Positions 60,599 to 64,000 of a stretch of 64,000 nucleotides of DNA are shown piece by piece (position 1 is the stretch's first letter; the number at the start of each line of letters is the position of its first letter). The notes beneath the pieces are model-generated. The model was not told the DNA's origin. It worked only from the letters and a program-made list of their open reading frames with translations, and searched no databases. Origin of the DNA: Panaeolus papilionaceus (Eukaryota > Basidiomycota > Agaricomycetes > Agaricales); contig JADNRZ010000038.1 of the NCBI GenBank assembly GCA_015501605.1, positions 124,001 through 188,000 of the forward strand, read 5' to 3'. Position numbers and translations under genes: made by a program.

Positions 60599-61892
60599 AT
60601 GGCTCTTCACTTTCTCCTGGTCATCGGTGCCTCTCTTTGGGCAATTGTCTTAGCGGCTTCTCGGACATCGCCTCCCGCTGGATCTGTTGTTGTTCGGGCA
60701 GGAACAACGACCGCTGGCGAATATAAAAATGTTGCCTCGGCCGTTGCGTCGCTACCAAATGACAGTTCTTCACGAACGATCTTCATTTATCCTGGCACAT
60801 ACAATGAGCAGGTCTACATTACTCGCTCAGGACCTTTGACGGTATGGTCGCGTTGCTTCATTTCATGGGCTGGTTCTAAATTTTTTGCCTGCAGATTTAT
60901 GGCTATACAACAGATACCATGTCATATTCCGTAAACCAAGTTACCATCCAAGCTGGCGTTCCTGCTAGTCAGGCTGGGTCTAACGACGCCAGTGGTACTC
61001 TGAGGGTGCACAAAGACAACTTCAAGCTCTACAACATCAATGTAAAGAACACCTATGGCCAAGGAGGTCAAGCTATCGCCATCAGCCAATACGGAAAGAA
61101 AGTCGGCTTCTACGCCTGCGGATTCTATGGGTATCAGGACACCGTTCTCGTGAACCAGGGAACACAGGTCTTCCTCAAGGGATTCATTCAAGTATTTATC
61201 ACGTTCTTACATTTGTTATACCACCATTCTCATGCTCTGACTCCAGGGTGCGACCGACTTTATCTTCGGGGGTGGTGCAGCCTACTTTGGTGGCAACACT
61301 ATCTCGGTAAACGGCGCAGGTTGGGTCACGGCTAGTGGTCGCAGCTCCAATGATGGAACTAGTTGTAAGTGCTTTACTGCGACGTGGGGGGTTGATAGCG
61401 TATTTGACGCTAGTCTCTCGTAGATGTCTTCAATCAGAACACCATCGTCCTTGCCTCAGGTACGGCTTCTAGTGCCAAAGGAAAAATTTATCTTGGTCGC
61501 CCGTGGCGTCGTGCGTCCCTTCTTGTTCCTTTATTCAATGCTCTTTTAATCATTTTCTTCATGTTATGTAGCATACGCGAAGTGAGTGTTGGTTTTTCTA
61601 TACTGGTATCCAATTTTTGGTTAACCCCTTCACTTCGCATTATAGGGTCATCTTCAAGAACACTGTTATCACTGCGCCAATGAACAAGGCTCTTTGGGCA
61701 CCCTGGCGCGAGGGTGACGACACCAGCAACGTGTACTACGCAGAGTATAACACCAGTGGAAGCGGTGCCAGTGGCGCTTCCAGACCCGGCTTCGCGCGCA
61801 TTCTCTCTGCAAGCGATGCTAACAACTACAACATCGGTAGTGCCGTTGGTAGCGACTATGCCAGTTGGGTTGACTCCGCCTACATTGTCTGA
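60599..61892 (+). CDS. Secreted pectin methylesterase (CE8)
   Basis: Hydrolyses methyl esters of homogalacturonan, releasing methanol and acidic pectin. Signal peptide MALHFLLVIGASLWAIVLA is followed by a right-handed beta-helix of about 310 residues. Family motifs: IFIYPGTYNEQVYI, FYACGFYGYQDTVLVNQG (Gln and first catalytic Asp), GATDFIFGGGAAYF (second catalytic Asp) and YLGRPWRPYAKVIF (Arg), the last assembled over two small introns; a 10-base exon supplies PYAK. The C-terminal WVDSAYIV matches fungal enzymes. The start ATG at 60599 directly gives the signal peptide. It acts outside the cell on plant walls and would feed methanol to the alcohol oxidase at 13985. Confidence 0.93.
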
Positions 61893-62753
61893 CGTGCACC
61901 CGTGCACTATATCACTTGCTTCCTGTAGCTTAGGCGTGTAATAACCAGAACTTGGACATGCACCTTTACTCAATAAAACCACACCTTCACAATGAAAACA
62001 TGGTTTTTTCTAGTTTTCTAGGGTTGTGACCAAGACAAGTGCAACTCGGTGTAGGGTGTCTGGTCTGATTACTTGGTATATTCATTCCACTCCTGATGTG
62101 CGGGGCGAACTTTGAAGGTGTGTACATCAATATTGGCGGATGAATTATGTCAGTGAGGTTTCGACTTACGATCGATTTCCCAGGTCCAAGATGACCTATC
62201 CTGGTTGACAACGTAGAGATATGACTGAACACTCTCGTGAATATGCATAAAAAAAGGAGGTGTTGAGTAAAGTCTAACCTTCGCGATGCTGTCGGGTGAG
62301 AGTCTTCCGTCTTCGTCTGTGACGCTAATGCTGCGGCATGTGTCCACTTATATATCTATACCTTCCGTATCGCTTGCTAGCCTTCCATTTTAAAATAGTA
62401 TATCAGCAGCGAGAACCTATGGCACCGAGCTGAAAATATGGGGAAATGTAATTGAATTTTTACCCTGGTCAGTTTGGTCAAGGGTCAGCTGGTACTTATA
62501 AAGCACCAAACTCTCAGCATGCAATCTACAGTCATATATGCGCCACAGTGCACATGTTGGACTGACGATTTTCAAGTACTCATCGATGGGGGGTTAGTTG
62601 GTTGTTAGCCAAGTGTTTCGCAGGTTGCGGAACACAGCCATCAATGCATCAATGATTCGTTCTCACATCATTGTGGCAGTGCATGAAGCCATCCAAAAAA
62701 CGCCTTGCAACGTTTGAGCAACGCCATACACCGTCCCCTTGCCGACTTGACCA
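61893..62753. other. Intergenic with a possible small gene fragment
   Basis: Apart from the weak minus-strand frame at 62069-62347, no gene is seen. Confidence 0.4.
62069..62347 (-). CDS. Possible small gene or fragment
   Basis: A minus-strand frame (SISVTDEDGRLSPDSIAK, YLYVVNQDRSSWTWEID) runs to a good GTAAGT donor at about 62168. Joining to an acceptor near 62111 gives LRPAHQEWNEYTK then stop. The composition looks coding, but there is no ATG in frame at the 5' end, so an upstream exon is missing or this is a remnant. Family not recognised. Confidence 0.25.
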
Positions 62754-64000
62754 ATGAAGCAGCTGACGAAAATCAGAACTACTGGCCCAGTTTCTGTAGA
62801 ACGGGTGGATACCATCCAGGAAGAAAGTAAATATACCATTTTGTAGGTTTTGTTCACTTTGAACTTTGACTCACCAGAGATTGATGACCCTATAACTGAA
62901 AATAGAATTGTCGGCCAGACAGGCGTTGGGAAGAGTAGCGTATGTTTCGGAATTCGTAGGACCTTCAGTTGATAAATGTAATTCTGACCATCTTTTTCGC
63001 CGTTTCCTCTCTGACAGTTCATCGAAACATTCTCGACTGACAAATCGCTCGGAATCTCGAAGAATCAGCTGGAAAGTGTTACCCAAACCGTGGTTGGATA
63101 CAAGCTCGTCAACGTCGAAAGAGACCTTCAACGCACCACATATGTACCGATGTACATTATCGACACGCCAGGGTTCTCAGACCCCAAAATATCAGAAATG
63201 AAGGTCATCAAAATGATCCTTAAATTTACGCAAGACAAGTGCGTATTAGACATAAAGCTTAAAGCCGTTGATTTTTGAATGCATTCACGATAATATAGCA
63301 ATATCGGTCTCTACAACCGCATTCTTTTCCTTGATCGTATCACGGATACAAGAATGTCGGGGAGCAAAGGACGGAATCTCGATCTATTCAAGGCGCTCAC
63401 AGGCGAGAAAAGTGCGAAACGAATCACGATTGTCACCACTATGTGGGACCAGGTGTGGCGCGAGGATCAACGTGAAAAAGCGCAGGAGCGATTCGATCAG
63501 CTGCAAAGTGGATTTTGGGAGGTGTGTCTCATCGTTACTATATTGGATGGGTTTCTCTGAATACTGATGACGCACAGGAATTCGTCAAACAAGGCGCAAA
63601 ATTGGTAAAATTCGAGAATAAACAAGAATCAACGCTCGAGCTTCTTGATGCCTGGGTGAGTGGCTACCGGGGCGAGAAATTTGGGTTTGAGGCAATGGAA
63701 GCAAACAACCAGGATATCCACAGCACGCCGCTGGGTATAGCCGCATACGAAAATCTGGTTGAACGAATAGTGGGGCTCAAGCTGAGGCTGCAGTCCATTG
63801 AAGGAGACCTAGCCGACAAGTCCACAAGGGAGAACGCTGACCTACTGGAGTTTTTTCAAAAAAGCAAGATCGAGGCTCAGAGTCAGCTGAGAATGTTTCA
63901 GCAAGAGCTACTGGAGTTTAACCTTTCTCCCTGTGCGCTATCGGAGAACGACGATAAGTCAGGGAGTCCAAACGAGACCAGTCTGACTAACCAAGAAGCC
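62754..64000 (+). CDS. AIG1/GIMAP-like P-loop GTPase (copy 2, runs off window)
   Basis: Proposed start MKQLTKIRTTGPVSVERV at 62754, then a second exon to IVGQTGVGKSS (G1), a third beginning FIETFSTDKSLGISKNQLES and containing YIIDTPGFSDPKISEMK (G3). The next exon has ILFLDRITDTRMSGSKGRN and ITIVTTMWDQVWREDQ (G4-like), and the last visible exon begins EFVKQGAKLVKFENKQEST. The order and spacing match copy 1 at 44741. A C-terminal predicted coiled coil (LKLRLQSIEGDLADKSTREN) follows, and the frame is still open at 64000, so the end is missing. The start is uncertain because the first exon has no family motif. Confidence 0.75.

Noticed and set aside
1..64000. Search for intact transposons, rRNA and CRISPR arrays
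   Set aside because: No transposase, reverse transcriptase or integrase motif, no rRNA-like sequence and no regularly spaced direct repeats were seen.

Overview
The window is nuclear DNA of a filamentous basidiomycete, most likely an Agaricomycete and probably Agaricales. Nearly every gene is split by many short introns (about 50-60 bases, GT...AG). Gene content fits: Clitocybe-lectin-like beta-trefoil lectins, a fungal sesquiterpene synthase, a methanol/alcohol oxidase with a basidiomycete-style proline-rich C-terminal tail, a pectin methylesterase, and F-box and AIG1-like GTPase genes of the kind expanded in mushrooms. I see no intact transposon, rRNA or convincing tRNA, and no CRISPR array. 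Splice joins were worked out by hand from reading frame and family conservation; none is confirmed by transcripts.

Layout. 0.3-0.9 kb: a small lectin (minus). 2-2.6 kb: a long purine-rich tract. 2.6-5.5 kb: a divergent xylulokinase-like FGGY protein (minus). 6.3-7.1 kb: a prolyl-4-hydroxylase-like 2OG oxygenase (minus). 7.9-9.3 kb: an F-box protein. 9.5-11 kb: a sesquiterpene synthase (minus). 12.8-13.8 kb: cyclophilin H, convergent with a large alcohol oxidase (14-17.4 kb, minus). 19.2-26.1 kb: a Fab1/PIKfyve-type lipid kinase (minus), divergently paired with a long protein holding a degenerate cyclin box (26.6-30 kb). 32.6-34.4 kb: a small unknown protein and the U5 snRNP protein Dim1. 36-38.2 kb: two convergent beta-trefoil genes. 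39-40.7 kb: an unknown protein and a small secreted protein. 41-42.8 kb: a KTR mannosyltransferase (minus), divergent from an MDP-1 phosphatase (43.4-44.5 kb). 44.7-64 kb: an AIG1-like GTPase, an F-box protein, a small Pro/Tyr/Gln-rich protein, an Lsh/Irc5 SNF2 remodeller, two tandem Trf4-like nucleotidyltransferases separated by a C2H2 zinc-finger gene, a pectin methylesterase, and a second AIG1-like GTPase that runs off the window.

How genes may work together. Pectin methylesterase releases methanol and the alcohol oxidase can turn methanol into formaldehyde and H2O2, so these two form a plausible plant-wall degradation axis although about 43 kb apart. Cyclophilin H and Dim1 are both tri-snRNP spliceosome proteins. 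The lectins, terpene synthase and GTPase/nucleotidyltransferase paralogues look like accessory, fast-evolving genes; a shared defensive role is only a hypothesis. The strongest candidates for something undescribed are the cyclin-box protein with a huge disordered N-terminus, the Trf4-like pair with a conserved unknown N-terminal module, and the xylulokinase paralogue with altered active-site motifs.
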